From assembly GCF_003990975.1 (NCBI RefSeq), contig NZ_RZJR01000003.1, positions 124,001 through 188,000 of the forward strand: a DNA stretch of 64,000 nucleotides. The letters are read 5' to 3'. Positions 33,908 to 42,852 of this stretch are shown here, piece after piece. Source of the DNA: Cohnella sp. AR92. GTDB taxonomy: Bacteria > Bacillota > Bacilli > Paenibacillales > Paenibacillaceae. The position numbers and the translations under genes are program-made. Numbering within the stretch: the stretch's first letter is position 1; the number at the start of each line of letters is the position of its first letter. Below the pieces are notes generated by a model. The model searched no databases and was not told where the DNA came from. It saw only the letters and a list, made by a program, of their open reading frames with translations.

Positions 33908-35659
33908 TTGCTAAAGCTGTTTCGTTTCTTAAAGCCTTACCGCTGGGGCGTCGCTCTGGTCATGGTGCTGGTTCTGCTGCAGTCCTTATCGGAACTGTAC
34001 CTGCCGACCTTGATGGCCGACATCGTGAACAAGGGCGTCGTTACGGGCGATCACGGCTACATTTGGAAAATCGGCGGATTCATGCTGATCGTGACGCTGG
34101 GAGGCACGGCCTTCTCGATCCTGGCAAGCTACTATTCGTCGCGAATCTCGGCCGGCTACGGCAGGATTCTGCGCGGCAAGGTGTTCGGCCATGTGGAGAA
34201 CTTCTCGCTTCAGGAGTTCGACAAGCTCAGCACGGCTTCGCTCATTACGAGAACGACCAATGACATCACCCAGGTGCAGCAGGTTCTGATCATGATGATG
34301 CGCCTGATGATCATGGCTCCGATGATGTGCATCGGCGGCTTGATCATGGCCTTCTCCAAGGATGCCAAGCTGACGCTCGTGCTGGCGGTCGCGATCCCGG
34401 TCCTGGCGTTGACGATCTTCTTGATCGCGCGCCAAGGGCTTCCGCTCTTCCGGACGATCCAAGCCCGGCTGGACAAGTTGAACCTGGTGCTGCGCGAAGG
34501 CTTGACCGGGATTCGGGTCATTCGCTCGTTCAACCGGCTGGAGCACGAGAAGAAAAGGTTCGAGGCGGCGAACGAGGAACTGACCGGGACGTCGATCAAG
34601 GTGAATCAGATCATGGCGTTCCTCATGCCGATGATGATGCTCATCATGAACTTCGCGTCTCTTGCTATCATCTGGTTCGGCGGGATCCGCGTCAGCCACG
34701 GCCATATGCAGGTCGGCGATCTGATGGCCTTCCTCCAATACGGCATGCAGATCATGTTCTCGATGCTCATGCTGTCCATGATGTTCGTAATGGTGCCGCG
34801 AGCTTCCGCTTCCGCGGTGCGCATCAACGCCGTGCTGCTTCAGGAAGCGGCGATTCGCGATAGGGAAGAGCCGTCGGGAGAGGCTTCGGGGGACACTGGC
34901 AGTGCCCAAGGCGAGCGCGGCGTCATCGAGTTCGACGACGTGACGTTCAGCTACCCGGGAGCCGAGCAGCCGGCGCTCAGCGGCCTCTCGTTCAAGGCGC
35001 TTCCGGGAGAAGTGACCGCGATCATCGGGGGCACGGGCTCCGGCAAGTCGTCGATCATCAACTTGATTCCCCGGTTCTACGACGTGGATTCGGGAAGCGT
35101 GCGGATCGACGGGATCGACGTGAGGGCTTATACGCAGGAGCAGCTCCGCGCCAAGATCGGACTGGTTCCCCAGAAGGCGGTACTGTTCACGGGAACGATC
35201 GCCGACAATATCCGCTTCGGCCGGGAGGACGCCACCGACGAGGAGGTCCGCCATGCGGCCCAGATCGCGCAAGCGACGAGCTTCATCGACGAGATGCAGG
35301 AAGGCTTCGGATCGCCGATCGCCCAAGGCGGCCTCAACGTGTCCGGCGGCCAGAAGCAGCGGATCTCGATCGCGCGGGCGCTCGTACGCAAGCCGGATAT
35401 CTACCTGTTCGACGACAGCTTCTCGGCGCTGGACTACAAGACCGACGCCAAGCTGCGCGCCGCGCTTCGGGGAGAGACGACGGAGGCCGCCGTGGTCATC
35501 GTCGCCCAGCGGGTCAGCACCATCATGGACGCGGACCGGATTGTCGTTCTGGACGAAGGCCGAATCGTCGGCATCGGCAAGCATAAGGAGTTACTGAATA
35601 CTTGCGAGGTTTATCGGGAGATCGTCGCTTCGCAGCTGTCCGAGGAGGAGATCGCATGA
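33908..35659 (+). CDS. Heterodimeric ABC exporter subunit with degenerate Walker B (BmrC/YheI-like)
   Basis: A 583-residue half-transporter: six membrane helices in residues 1-310, then an ATPase with Walker A GGTGSGKSS, signature NVSGGQKQRISIARAL and Walker B IYLFDDSFSALD. The catalytic Glu after Walker B is Asp (FDD), which marks this as the non-catalytic partner of a heterodimeric exporter. I chose TTG at 33908, 10 bp after GGAG, because related proteins begin with LKLFRFLKPY; an upstream in-frame TTG at 33869 has no ribosome binding site. It overlaps the next subunit by 4 bp. Substrates of such pumps are drugs, lipids or peptides. Confidence 0.9.
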   Translation: MLKLFRFLKPYRWGVALVMVLVLLQSLSELYLPTLMADIVNKGVVTGDHGYIWKIGGFMLIVTLGGTAFSILASYYSSRISAGYGRILRGKVFGHVENFSLQEFDKLSTASLITRTTNDITQVQQVLIMMMRLMIMAPMMCIGGLIMAFSKDAKLTLVLAVAIPVLALTIFLIARQGLPLFRTIQARLDKLNLVLREGLTGIRVIRSFNRLEHEKKRFEAANEELTGTSIKVNQIMAFLMPMMMLIMNFASLAIIWFGGIRVSHGHMQVGDLMAFLQYGMQIMFSMLMLSMMFVMVPRASASAVRINAVLLQEAAIRDREEPSGEASGDTGSAQGERGVIEFDDVTFSYPGAEQPALSGLSFKALPGEVTAIIGGTGSGKSSIINLIPRFYDVDSGSVRIDGIDVRAYTQEQLRAKIGLVPQKAVLFTGTIADNIRFGREDATDEEVRHAAQIAQATSFIDEMQEGFGSPIAQGGLNVSGGQKQRISIARALVRKPDIYLFDDSFSALDYKTDAKLRAALRGETTEAAVVIVAQRVSTIMDADRIVVLDEGRIVGIGKHKELLNTCEVYREIVASQLSEEEIA

Positions 35660-37563
35660 GCAACCATGACAGGCAGCCTCCGGGCGGCGGGCGCGGCAGA
35701 GGTCCGGGGGGTCCAGGTAGAGGGCCAGGAGGACCTGGGTTCGGCGGCGGTCCGCACGGAATGATGATGCCCGGACAGAAGGCGAAGAACTTCAAGGGCT
35801 CGTTCCGCCGCTTGCTGGGCTATCTCCGTCCGTACCGTCTTAAGCTTCTGGCCGTTCTTTTCACAGCGATTTTGAGCACGGTTTTCTCGATTCTCAGCCC
35901 GAAAATCCTAGGCCAAGCCACCGATAAGCTCTTCGATGGAATCTTCCATCACAAGAGCATCGACTTCGCCGGAATCTGGCAGATCGTCGTTCTGCTGGCG
36001 GGATTATACGTGATCAGCTCGGCGTTCAGCTACCTTCAGCAATTCCTGATGGCCGGCGTCGCCCAACGAACCGTCTATCACTTGAGGAACGAAGTGAACG
36101 CGAAGCTCTCCAGGCTGCCGCTGAAGTACTTCGATACGAAGACGCACGGGGAGATCCTGAGCCGTGTCGTGAACGACGTCGACAACATCGCGAACACGCT
36201 GCAGCAGAGCTTGACCCAGATGATCACGTCGGTCGTCATGCTGATCGGGATCATCGTTATGATGCTGACGATCAGCCCGCTGCTCACGTTGATTCTCGTC
36301 CTGACGCTGCCGCTCAGCTTCCTGGTGATCAAATCCATCGCGTCCAAGTCCCAGGGCTACTTCAAGAATCAGCAAGCCGAGCTTGGTCAATTGAACGGTC
36401 ACGTCGAAGAGATGTATACCGGACACGCGATCGTGAAGGCGTTCGGGCAAGAAGAGAATTCGAAGGCGAAGTTCGAAGCGATCAACGAGAGACTGTATCA
36501 TGCCGGCTGGAGAGCCCAGTTCGTCTCGGGCATCATCATGCCGCTCATGAGCTTCATCGGCAATATCGGCTACGTCGCGATCAGCGTAGTCGGCGGGATT
36601 CTCGTCACGCGCCAATCGATCTCCGTCGGCGACATTCAAGCCTTCATTCAGTACGCGAGACAATTCACGATGCCGATCACCCAGACGGCGAACATCGCGA
36701 ACATCATCCAGTCGACGATCGCTTCCGCGGAGCGGGTGTTCGAGCTTCTGGACGAGACGGAGGAAGTGCCGGAGAAGCAAGGCCGGCTCAAGTCTTCCGA
36801 CGTTCACGGGGATGTCCGCTTGTCTGGCGTTCGCTTCAGCTACAAGAATGACGAGCCGCTGATCGAGAATCTGAACATCGACGTCCGGAGCGGGCAGACG
36901 GTTGCGATCGTCGGTCCGACCGGCGCCGGCAAGACGACGCTCGTCAATCTGCTCATGAGGTTCTACGAAGTGAACGGCGGTTCGATCGCGATCGACGGCA
37001 AGGACATCACCGAACTGAAGAGAGGCGATCTGCGCAGCTTGTTCGGCATGGTGCTTCAGGACACTTGGCTGTTCAACGGCACGATCAAGGACAACATCGC
37101 GTACGGGCGCGAAGGAGCGACGGAAGAGGAAGTCGTGCAAGCGGCCCGCGCCGCATACGCCGACCACTTCATCCGGACGCTGCCGGACGGGTACGAGACG
37201 GTGCTTAACGAAGAGGCGTCGAACATCTCCCAAGGGCAGAAGCAGCTGCTGACGATCGCCCGGGCGATTCTGGCCGACCCGGCCATCCTGATCCTGGACG
37301 AGGCGACGAGCAGCGTCGATACGCGCACCGAGATCCACATCCAGCAGGCGATGAACCGGTTGATGGAAGGCCGCACGAGCTTCGTTATCGCCCACCGGCT
37401 GTCGACGATCCGCGATGCCGACCTGATCCTGGTCATGGACAAAGGCGCGGTCATCGAGCAGGGTACGCATGAAGAGCTGCTGGCGCAAGGCGGCTTCTAC
37501 TCCGATCTGTACAACAGCCAGTTCGCGGGCGGCGTTCATCCGAGCGTGCCAAGCGCGATTTAA
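35656..37563 (+). CDS. Heterodimeric ABC exporter subunit with canonical ATPase (BmrD/YheH-like)
   Basis: A 635-residue half-transporter. It opens with a Gly/Pro/Arg-rich disordered tail (about residues 5-37, repeats of GRGPGGPG type), followed by six helices and an ATPase with Walker A GPTGAGKTT, signature ISQGQKQLLTIARAI (Gln for the second Ser/Gly position) and Walker B ILILDEATSSVD with the catalytic Glu. It therefore supplies the Walker B Glu that its partner lacks, while the partner supplies a canonical signature. ATG at 35656 overlaps the partner's stop and follows GAGGAGGAG. A terminator follows the gene. Confidence 0.92.
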   Translation: MSNHDRQPPGGGRGRGPGGPGRGPGGPGFGGGPHGMMMPGQKAKNFKGSFRRLLGYLRPYRLKLLAVLFTAILSTVFSILSPKILGQATDKLFDGIFHHKSIDFAGIWQIVVLLAGLYVISSAFSYLQQFLMAGVAQRTVYHLRNEVNAKLSRLPLKYFDTKTHGEILSRVVNDVDNIANTLQQSLTQMITSVVMLIGIIVMMLTISPLLTLILVLTLPLSFLVIKSIASKSQGYFKNQQAELGQLNGHVEEMYTGHAIVKAFGQEENSKAKFEAINERLYHAGWRAQFVSGIIMPLMSFIGNIGYVAISVVGGILVTRQSISVGDIQAFIQYARQFTMPITQTANIANIIQSTIASAERVFELLDETEEVPEKQGRLKSSDVHGDVRLSGVRFSYKNDEPLIENLNIDVRSGQTVAIVGPTGAGKTTLVNLLMRFYEVNGGSIAIDGKDITELKRGDLRSLFGMVLQDTWLFNGTIKDNIAYGREGATEEEVVQAARAAYADHFIRTLPDGYETVLNEEASNISQGQKQLLTIARAILADPAILILDEATSSVDTRTEIHIQQAMNRLMEGRTSFVIAHRLSTIRDADLILVMDKGAVIEQGTHEELLAQGGFYSDLYNSQFAGGVHPSVPSAI

Positions 37564-37578
37564 CGAATAGAAGCAGAG

Positions 37579-37610
37579 CGGCGTCGGGAGCGATCCCGGC
37601 GCCGTTTTTT
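37579..37610 (+). terminator. Intrinsic terminator of the heterodimeric exporter genes
   Basis: An 11-bp stem (37579-37589 with 37594-37604, one G-T pair), GCGA tetraloop and six T. Confidence 0.9.
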
Positions 37611-37770
37611 ACATGTCCGTGGTCGTTTGCCGCCTAGGCTTCCCCAACCCCGATTCCATCTCTGTCACCGATCCAGCTTTTAATCTTAGATTGATGATGA
37701 AGATCGTCAGCATTTAATTGCATATAGAACTTGTAAATCTTGCAATAGCAATTTTCGATAATGGGAAAGA

Positions 37771-37800
37771 TTGACGCCGGGAGAGAACCGGTGCTAGGAT
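37771..37800 (+). promoter_or_regulatory. Promoter of the lyase/importer operon
   Basis: TTGACG (37771-37776) and TAGGAT (37795-37800) with an 18-bp spacer. It lies just before the leader described next. Upstream to 37611 I see no gene; only AT-rich spacer after the exporter terminator. Confidence 0.55.
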
Positions 37801-37806
37801 GTGATA

Positions 37807-37899
37807 AAAGAAACCTAACATGTAGGAATTATCGGAATAACGCTGGCATCTACCAGATAACTGGAGACCAAATCCTTTACCGGAGAATGGTCTCTTTTT
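37807..37899 (+). promoter_or_regulatory. Leader RNA with attenuator terminator, class unknown
   Basis: The leader contains CCTA-ACATG-TAGG (37814-37826), then CTGG (37843-37846), CCAG (37853-37856) and CTGG (37861-37864), so that CCAG can pair with either flanking CTGG. An intrinsic terminator follows: GAGACCA (37864-37870) with TGGTCTC (37888-37894), then five T. The downstream CTGG shares a base with the terminator stem, so the alternative pairings could control termination. It ends about 57 nt before the start codon. I tested it by eye against purine, SAM, glycine, lysine, guanidine, TPP, cobalamin and T-box motifs and found no match. Confidence 0.55.
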
Positions 37900-37955
37900 G
37901 TTTCGCGCTTATCTATTGGGGTCAGCAAGATGATGCAGGATTGGAGCGAAGAACG

Positions 37956-39494
37956 ATGGGGAATGCGCGAAATCGACGGCGGGAGGAGGGAGACGTCTTC
38001 CCCGGCAGAACTTACGCGGAGGTCGTACTCGAACCGGCGTACGAACAGGCTCGGAAAGAGTTGCTTGGTCCAATGATCGCTATTAGCAAGGCGCACCTTA
38101 TCATGCTCGAAGAACAGCGGCTCGTAAGCGCCCAAGATGCTGCGATCGTTGCGAAGGCGCTTCAAGGTCTCGATCTGAAGAAACTGGAGAACGGCCAATA
38201 TACGGGGGAGTTTGAGGATCTATTCTTCGAGGTGGAGCATGAACTAGCCCTGCTAGGAGGTGAGGCGACAGGCCATCTGCATCTTGCGCGCAGCCGCAAC
38301 GACATGGGGATCGCCATCTACCGCTTCGTCCTGCGGGACAAAGTGTTGGCTCTCATCGATTCTGCGCTAGAACTGCAGGCGCGACTGATTGACTTCGCGG
38401 AAGATCATGCCGAGACGCTGATGATCGGCTACACGCATACGCAGCAGGCTCAGCCGACGACCGTCGGACATTATATGGCAGCGGTATCGGATTCGCTATC
38501 CCGGGACGTTCGGCGTCTGCGGGCTGCCTTCGCCAACTGCAACCGCAGCAGCTTGGGCGCTGCCGCGCTTACCACGACAGGCTTCGCGATCAGCCGGGAG
38601 CGAACGGCTGCGCTTCTTGGATTCGACGAGACGATAGCGAATGCGTATGACGCGGTCAGCGGGGCGGATTACATTCTTGAGATTGCCTCGTCCGCCTCGC
38701 TCGCCGCCGTCAATCTCGGCCGCTTCGTCCAGGAGCTGCTGCTCTGGGGCACGCAGGAATTCGCCGCCGTCACGGTAGCCGCTCCTTATGTGCAGATCAG
38801 CTCGATTATGCCGCAGAAGCGAAATCCGGTGTCGGTGGAGCACGTGCGCTCGCTGCTGTCGAGCTGCGTCGGTGACGCCAACACGGCGCTGACGATGGTT
38901 CACAACACGCCGTTCGGGGATATCGTCGATACGGAGGACGATCTTCAGCCCTACGTCTGGCGAAGTCTGCGCACGCTTGAATCGACGTATAGGCTTCTAA
39001 CCCGAATCATCGAAACGCTCGAGGTCGACAAGGACGTCTTGCGGCGAAGGGCTGAGGCGAGCTTCGCGACCGTCACCGAGCTAGCCGATACGCTGGTGCG
39101 CAAAGAAGGACTCGGGTTCCGCACGGCGCATTCTATCGTAGCTGAATTCGTTCGTGCGGCGGTTGCCTCAGGACGCTCGGTGAGGGAGCTGACGGTAGAA
39201 GGACTTGATGAAGCCGCGAAGAGCATAATCGGCAGGGAGTTGTCGCTGACTGCCGAAGAGCTGAGGCTGGCTCTTGATCCGGAACACTTCGTCCGGATTC
39301 GTTCCGTCCCCGGAGGGCCTAGCCCGGAAGAGCTGAGAAGGGCGCTCGCCGTGCAAGCTTCCTCCCGCAAGCTAGCGGAAGAATGGGCCGAACGAACGAG
39401 AGATTCGTTGGATTCCAGGCTCAAGATGCTGGATCGAATTCTAATCGAGCGGCTTCGCCGCTCGGATCATCCCGCAGGGGAAGCCGCGGATTAA
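37956..39494 (+). CDS. Argininosuccinate-lyase-like C-N lyase of unknown substrate
   Basis: A 512-residue member of the fumarase/aspartase superfamily. It keeps LHLARSRND (RSRND at residues 112-116), GYTHTQQAQPTTVGH with the active-site His, and the mobile catalytic loop SSIMPQKRNPVSVEH (from residue 282). These are argininosuccinate-lyase hallmarks, but the loop continues RNPVSVEH instead of KNPDSLE, and the protein is about 45 residues longer than ArgH. No argG is nearby; instead it leads an operon with a metal hydrolase, a sugar-type importer and an amine oxidase, so a catabolic lyase releasing fumarate or a related acid from an imported N-substituted amino acid is more likely. ATG at 37956 with GGAG 9 bp upstream. 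Confidence 0.82.
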   Translation: MGNARNRRREEGDVFPGRTYAEVVLEPAYEQARKELLGPMIAISKAHLIMLEEQRLVSAQDAAIVAKALQGLDLKKLENGQYTGEFEDLFFEVEHELALLGGEATGHLHLARSRNDMGIAIYRFVLRDKVLALIDSALELQARLIDFAEDHAETLMIGYTHTQQAQPTTVGHYMAAVSDSLSRDVRRLRAAFANCNRSSLGAAALTTTGFAISRERTAALLGFDETIANAYDAVSGADYILEIASSASLAAVNLGRFVQELLLWGTQEFAAVTVAAPYVQISSIMPQKRNPVSVEHVRSLLSSCVGDANTALTMVHNTPFGDIVDTEDDLQPYVWRSLRTLESTYRLLTRIIETLEVDKDVLRRRAEASFATVTELADTLVRKEGLGFRTAHSIVAEFVRAAVASGRSVRELTVEGLDEAAKSIIGRELSLTAEELRLALDPEHFVRIRSVPGGPSPEELRRALAVQASSRKLAEEWAERTRDSLDSRLKMLDRILIERLRRSDHPAGEAAD

Positions 39495-39516
39495 CGATTT
39501 AAAGGAGGAAGGAACG

Positions 39517-40467
39517 GTGTTTAGAGCTGGCTTCAAGGTGTTCGACATTCACGGACATTTGCCATACAACTATCCGAAATCATTCGAGAAGCACGACCGA
39601 ATTACCCAATACGGCGGCGAACGCTCGGAACGAATGCGCCTGACCTGGGATCTAAGGACAGAGGAGCCCGATCCCGAACAAGCAGGAAGGCCGCTCGTCG
39701 AACGGTGGAAGGACGAACTCGACCGGTATGGGATCGGGGGACTTAACTTCCTGACAGGCTGGACGAACGACGAACTTGCGAAGCAGATTGAGGCTTATCC
39801 GGATCGATTTACCGGATTCGCTTCCCATCCGATCGAACGGCCCGACGCCGCGGCAGAACTGAAGCGCGCCGTTGAAGATCTCGGTCTTCGAGGCTACAAG
39901 CTGTTCGGTCCGTTCACGCCTGTCTCGTTCGACGACGAATCGCTCACGCCGGTGTGGGAACTGCTCTCCGAACGAGGCTTGCCTCTCCTCATCCACTTCG
40001 GCCTGCTGGGACACGCGGGGGGAATCGTCTCGCATCCGAACATCAGCCCGCTGGCGATCTTCAACGTAGCGCGCCGATATCCCGATATCCCGATCATCAT
40101 TCCGCATTTCGGCTGCGGCTACTTCCAGGAGCTGCTCCATCTGTGCTGGAGCTGTCCGAACGTCTACGTCGACACCTCAGGCTCTAATCAATGGATCCGC
40201 TGGATGCCATACGAGTTGACGCTCGAAACGTTGTTTAGGAAGACATACGAGCTGATCGGACCGGAGCGAATTATCTTCGGCACCGATTCGATCAGCTTTC
40301 CTAGAGGTTATAACTATCGCTACTTACAGGATCAAATCCGCGTCGTCCGCGACCTTCGCTTCTCCGATCATGAGATCGAATCGATCTTCGGCAACAATGC
40401 AAGAAAGCTGCTTCGGCTGGAGCCATCCAGCCCGCTAATCGAATCCAAGGAGCTGACTCGTACATGA
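39517..40467 (+). CDS. Amidohydrolase-2-type TIM-barrel metal hydrolase or decarboxylase
   Basis: A 316-residue protein with the metal-site pattern of the amidohydrolase superfamily: HxH at residues 12 and 14 (FDIHGH), a His in LLIHFGLLGHAGG, a His in IIIPHFGCGYFQELLH and Asp in IIFGTDSISFPRGYN. This is the Amidohydro_2 group that includes ACMSD and resorcylate decarboxylases as well as true hydrolases, so the reaction cannot be fixed. GTG at 39517 follows AAAGGAGG by 8 bp. It starts 22 bp after the lyase gene and overlaps the binding-protein gene by 4 bp. Confidence 0.82.
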   Translation: MFRAGFKVFDIHGHLPYNYPKSFEKHDRITQYGGERSERMRLTWDLRTEEPDPEQAGRPLVERWKDELDRYGIGGLNFLTGWTNDELAKQIEAYPDRFTGFASHPIERPDAAAELKRAVEDLGLRGYKLFGPFTPVSFDDESLTPVWELLSERGLPLLIHFGLLGHAGGIVSHPNISPLAIFNVARRYPDIPIIIPHFGCGYFQELLHLCWSCPNVYVDTSGSNQWIRWMPYELTLETLFRKTYELIGPERIIFGTDSISFPRGYNYRYLQDQIRVVRDLRFSDHEIESIFGNNARKLLRLEPSSPLIESKELTRT

Positions 40468-41837
40468 ACCCGATCATTAAAATTGCCAAGCCATTGTCTC
40501 TGCTCGCAGCCGCATCTTTGCTGCTAACCGCCTGCGGAGGGAACAACACGAACAATTCCGCGGCCGCACCGTCGTCCGCTCCCCCAAGCGGTGCCTCAGC
40601 CTCGCCGTCCGCTTCCGCCGCGGCCGGCGGCGACTCTCAGGAGAAAGTGACAATCGAATACTGGCAGTACGAGTACCCGTCCAAGGTCGCGCTCATCGAC
40701 GAACTGATCGAGCAATTCGAGGCGCAGAACCCGAACATCAAGGTTAAGCAGACGAACTTCCCGTACGATCAATATAACGAGAAGGTCGCGACGCTCGTTC
40801 CGGCCGGCAAGGGGCCTGACGTCATCAATCTGTATTATGGCTGGCTGCCGAAGTATGTCTCCTCCGGTTTCCTGCAGCCGCTTCCCGAATCCGCCTTCCC
40901 GGCGAACGAGATCGAGAGCAAGTATTATCCGCTTGTGGATGCGGCCAAGATCGACGGTACCTATTGGGCGATTCCGACCGCCGTGCGCACGCTTGCTTTG
41001 TTCTACAATAAGGATCTGTTCGCGAAGGCGAAAATCGCAGAGCCTCCAACGACGTGGGAGGAACTGGTCGAGGATAGCCTGAAGCTGACGGAGAAGGATT
41101 CTAACGATCAATTCGTCGTCGAGGGCCTAGCATGGGAGCCGGGAGCGCAGCTTCACCACTGGTACCGCGACGGGCTGCTGCCTCAGGCAGGCGGCCAAGA
41201 CCTCAGCGATGACCGCCGCAAGATTCTGTGGGCGGACACGCCGGCAGGCCTGGAGGCGTTCCAATACCTGATCGACTTCGCGGTCAAACATAAGGTCGGG
41301 ACTACGGGCGTCTTCACGGACGACGTCACCGCCTTTAAAACGGGGCACGCGGCTATCAACATCGACGGTTCGTTCCGTCTCGGATCCTTGAAGGCGGACG
41401 CTCCCGACTTGAATTACGGCGTCGCTCAGCTGCCGTCCTATAAGAGCAAATCGGCGCCGTCCTCGTTCTGGGCGAACGCGATTCCGGCAGGCGTAACCGG
41501 GGCTAAGCTGGACGCCTCGATCAAGTTCCTGCAATTCCTGACAAGCAAAGAAGTTCAGGAGCAGTGGGTGGATAAGGTCGGCGAGCTTCCTGCTCAGAAA
41601 GAGGTCGCGACTCAAGATAAATACCTGAACGATGAGAAGCTCGGGCCATTCATCCGTCAGCTCGACAACAGCAAGGCTCACTTCTTCATCGACGAGACCG
41701 GCGAGCGGACGCTGTTCGTCGACGCGACGAATGAGGTCCTTCTCAACAAGGTACCTGTCGAGACGGCGTTTAAGGACCTCGTGGCCAAGACTCAGAAGCT
41801 GTACGACGACTACTGGGCTAAAGCAGATAAGAAGTAA
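40464..41837 (+). CDS. Extracellular solute-binding lipoprotein, sugar (family 1) type
   Basis: A 457-residue binding protein. Its signal ends in lipobox LLTAC with the modified Cys at residue 24, followed by an Asn/Ser/Ala/Pro linker. The mature part, VTIEYWQYEYPSKVALIDELIEQFEAQNPNIKVKQTNFPYDQYNEKVATLVPAGKGPDVINLYYGWLP, is typical of CUT1 importers for sugars and sugar conjugates. Its start overlaps the hydrolase stop (ATGA). Because the neighbouring enzymes act on amine or amino-acid bonds, the ligand may be a glycoconjugate or another polyol-like amine, not a plain sugar. Confidence 0.9.
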   Translation: MNPIIKIAKPLSLLAAASLLLTACGGNNTNNSAAAPSSAPPSGASASPSASAAAGGDSQEKVTIEYWQYEYPSKVALIDELIEQFEAQNPNIKVKQTNFPYDQYNEKVATLVPAGKGPDVINLYYGWLPKYVSSGFLQPLPESAFPANEIESKYYPLVDAAKIDGTYWAIPTAVRTLALFYNKDLFAKAKIAEPPTTWEELVEDSLKLTEKDSNDQFVVEGLAWEPGAQLHHWYRDGLLPQAGGQDLSDDRRKILWADTPAGLEAFQYLIDFAVKHKVGTTGVFTDDVTAFKTGHAAINIDGSFRLGSLKADAPDLNYGVAQLPSYKSKSAPSSFWANAIPAGVTGAKLDASIKFLQFLTSKEVQEQWVDKVGELPAQKEVATQDKYLNDEKLGPFIRQLDNSKAHFFIDETGERTLFVDATNEVLLNKVPVETAFKDLVAKTQKLYDDYWAKADKK

Positions 41838-41903
41838 CGGGGTAGAGGGGGCGCCGGGCGTGATCCGGCGCCCGCTTGCCTATGAATAAGGAGGGGTGAC
41901 CGA

Positions 41904-42839
41904 ATGATCTCGAACGAGACCCGGCGCCGGGCGGAAGCAGGGCGCAAGCCGCTGTCGTTTCGCTTGAACTACCGTTCGCAACGATATCTTTTTATCTATC
42001 TGATGCTAGGCATACCGCTGCTGTATTTTCTTCTTACCCGGCTCGTTCCGATTCTGTACTCCTTCAATATAAGCTTCCGAGAATGGGATGTGCTCTCTCC
42101 GGAGAAGCCCTTCGTCGGTTGGGCCAACTTCTCCGGCCTGTTCAAGGACGAGGCGTTCCGCAAGTCGCTGACGAATACGTTCCTATACGTCGCAGTGGGC
42201 ATTCCCGGCCAACTGGCCGCCGGTCTCGCCGTCGCCCTGATGCTGCAGAACGTGAAGCGGCTGCGAGGCTTCTTCCGAACGGTCTACTTTATCCCGTATA
42301 TCACGAGCATCGTCGCGGTGAGCTGGGTGTTCCGCTGGCTGCTCATGCCTAACGGATGGATCAACGGCCAGCTTCTCAGCTTAGGCTTACCCGCGCAGCC
42401 ATTTCTGCAGTCTCCCGATCAAGCCCCGTTTGTCGTTGCCCTTTCGATGATCTGGCAGAGCGTCGGTTTCCAGATGCTGATTTTCTTGACGGGGCTGGAG
42501 GGGATTCCGAAGATGTACCACGAAGCCGCCCATATTGACGGAGCGAATGCCTGGCGACGATTCCGACACATCACGGTGCCTCTTCTCAATCCCATCATTC
42601 TGTTCTCGGCCGTCATCGCCGGCATCTCGTATCTTCAGTCCTTCGCGCATATCGTCAGCATGACCCAGGACGGAGGCCCGCTTAACTCGACTCGAACGCT
42701 CGTCTATCATATCTACAAGCTAGCGTTCAAGAGCTTCGACATGGGAAGCGCTTCGGCAGCCACCGTCGTCCTGTTCGTTCTCATTCTGGCGTTCACGCTG
42801 CTCCAGCTCAAAATTCTTAATCGCAAAATCGACTACTGA
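41904..42839 (+). CDS. ABC importer permease, MalF/UgpA type
   Basis: A 311-residue membrane subunit with six predicted helices. The EAA motif lies near residue 210 (YHEAAHIDGANAWRRFRHITVPLL). It begins 67 bp after the binding-protein gene with AAGGAGG 12 bp upstream. It pairs with the next permease. There is no ATPase gene, so a shared MsmX-type ATPase elsewhere in the genome is expected. Confidence 0.9.
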   Translation: MISNETRRRAEAGRKPLSFRLNYRSQRYLFIYLMLGIPLLYFLLTRLVPILYSFNISFREWDVLSPEKPFVGWANFSGLFKDEAFRKSLTNTFLYVAVGIPGQLAAGLAVALMLQNVKRLRGFFRTVYFIPYITSIVAVSWVFRWLLMPNGWINGQLLSLGLPAQPFLQSPDQAPFVVALSMIWQSVGFQMLIFLTGLEGIPKMYHEAAHIDGANAWRRFRHITVPLLNPIILFSAVIAGISYLQSFAHIVSMTQDGGPLNSTRTLVYHIYKLAFKSFDMGSASAATVVLFVLILAFTLLQLKILNRKIDY

Positions 42840-42852
42840 CAGGAGGAACCGT

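Noticed and set aside
33986..35584. A 532-codon open frame on the minus strand under the first exporter subunit
   Set aside because: Antisense shadow of a clear ABC exporter gene; rich in His, Arg and Asp, with no recognisable domain.
37807..37899. The lyase leader as a purine, glycine, guanidine or T-box RNA
   Set aside because: The fragments TCTACC and GGGAGAGAAC recall purine and glycine aptamers, but the required conserved junction and loop bases are missing, and there is no T-box GGTGG-type sequence.
37956..39494. The lyase as ordinary argininosuccinate lyase (argH)
   Set aside because: Family motifs fit, but there is no argG or other arginine gene, the loop sequence and length differ, and the operon is catabolic in character. 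Kept as ASL-like with substrate unknown.
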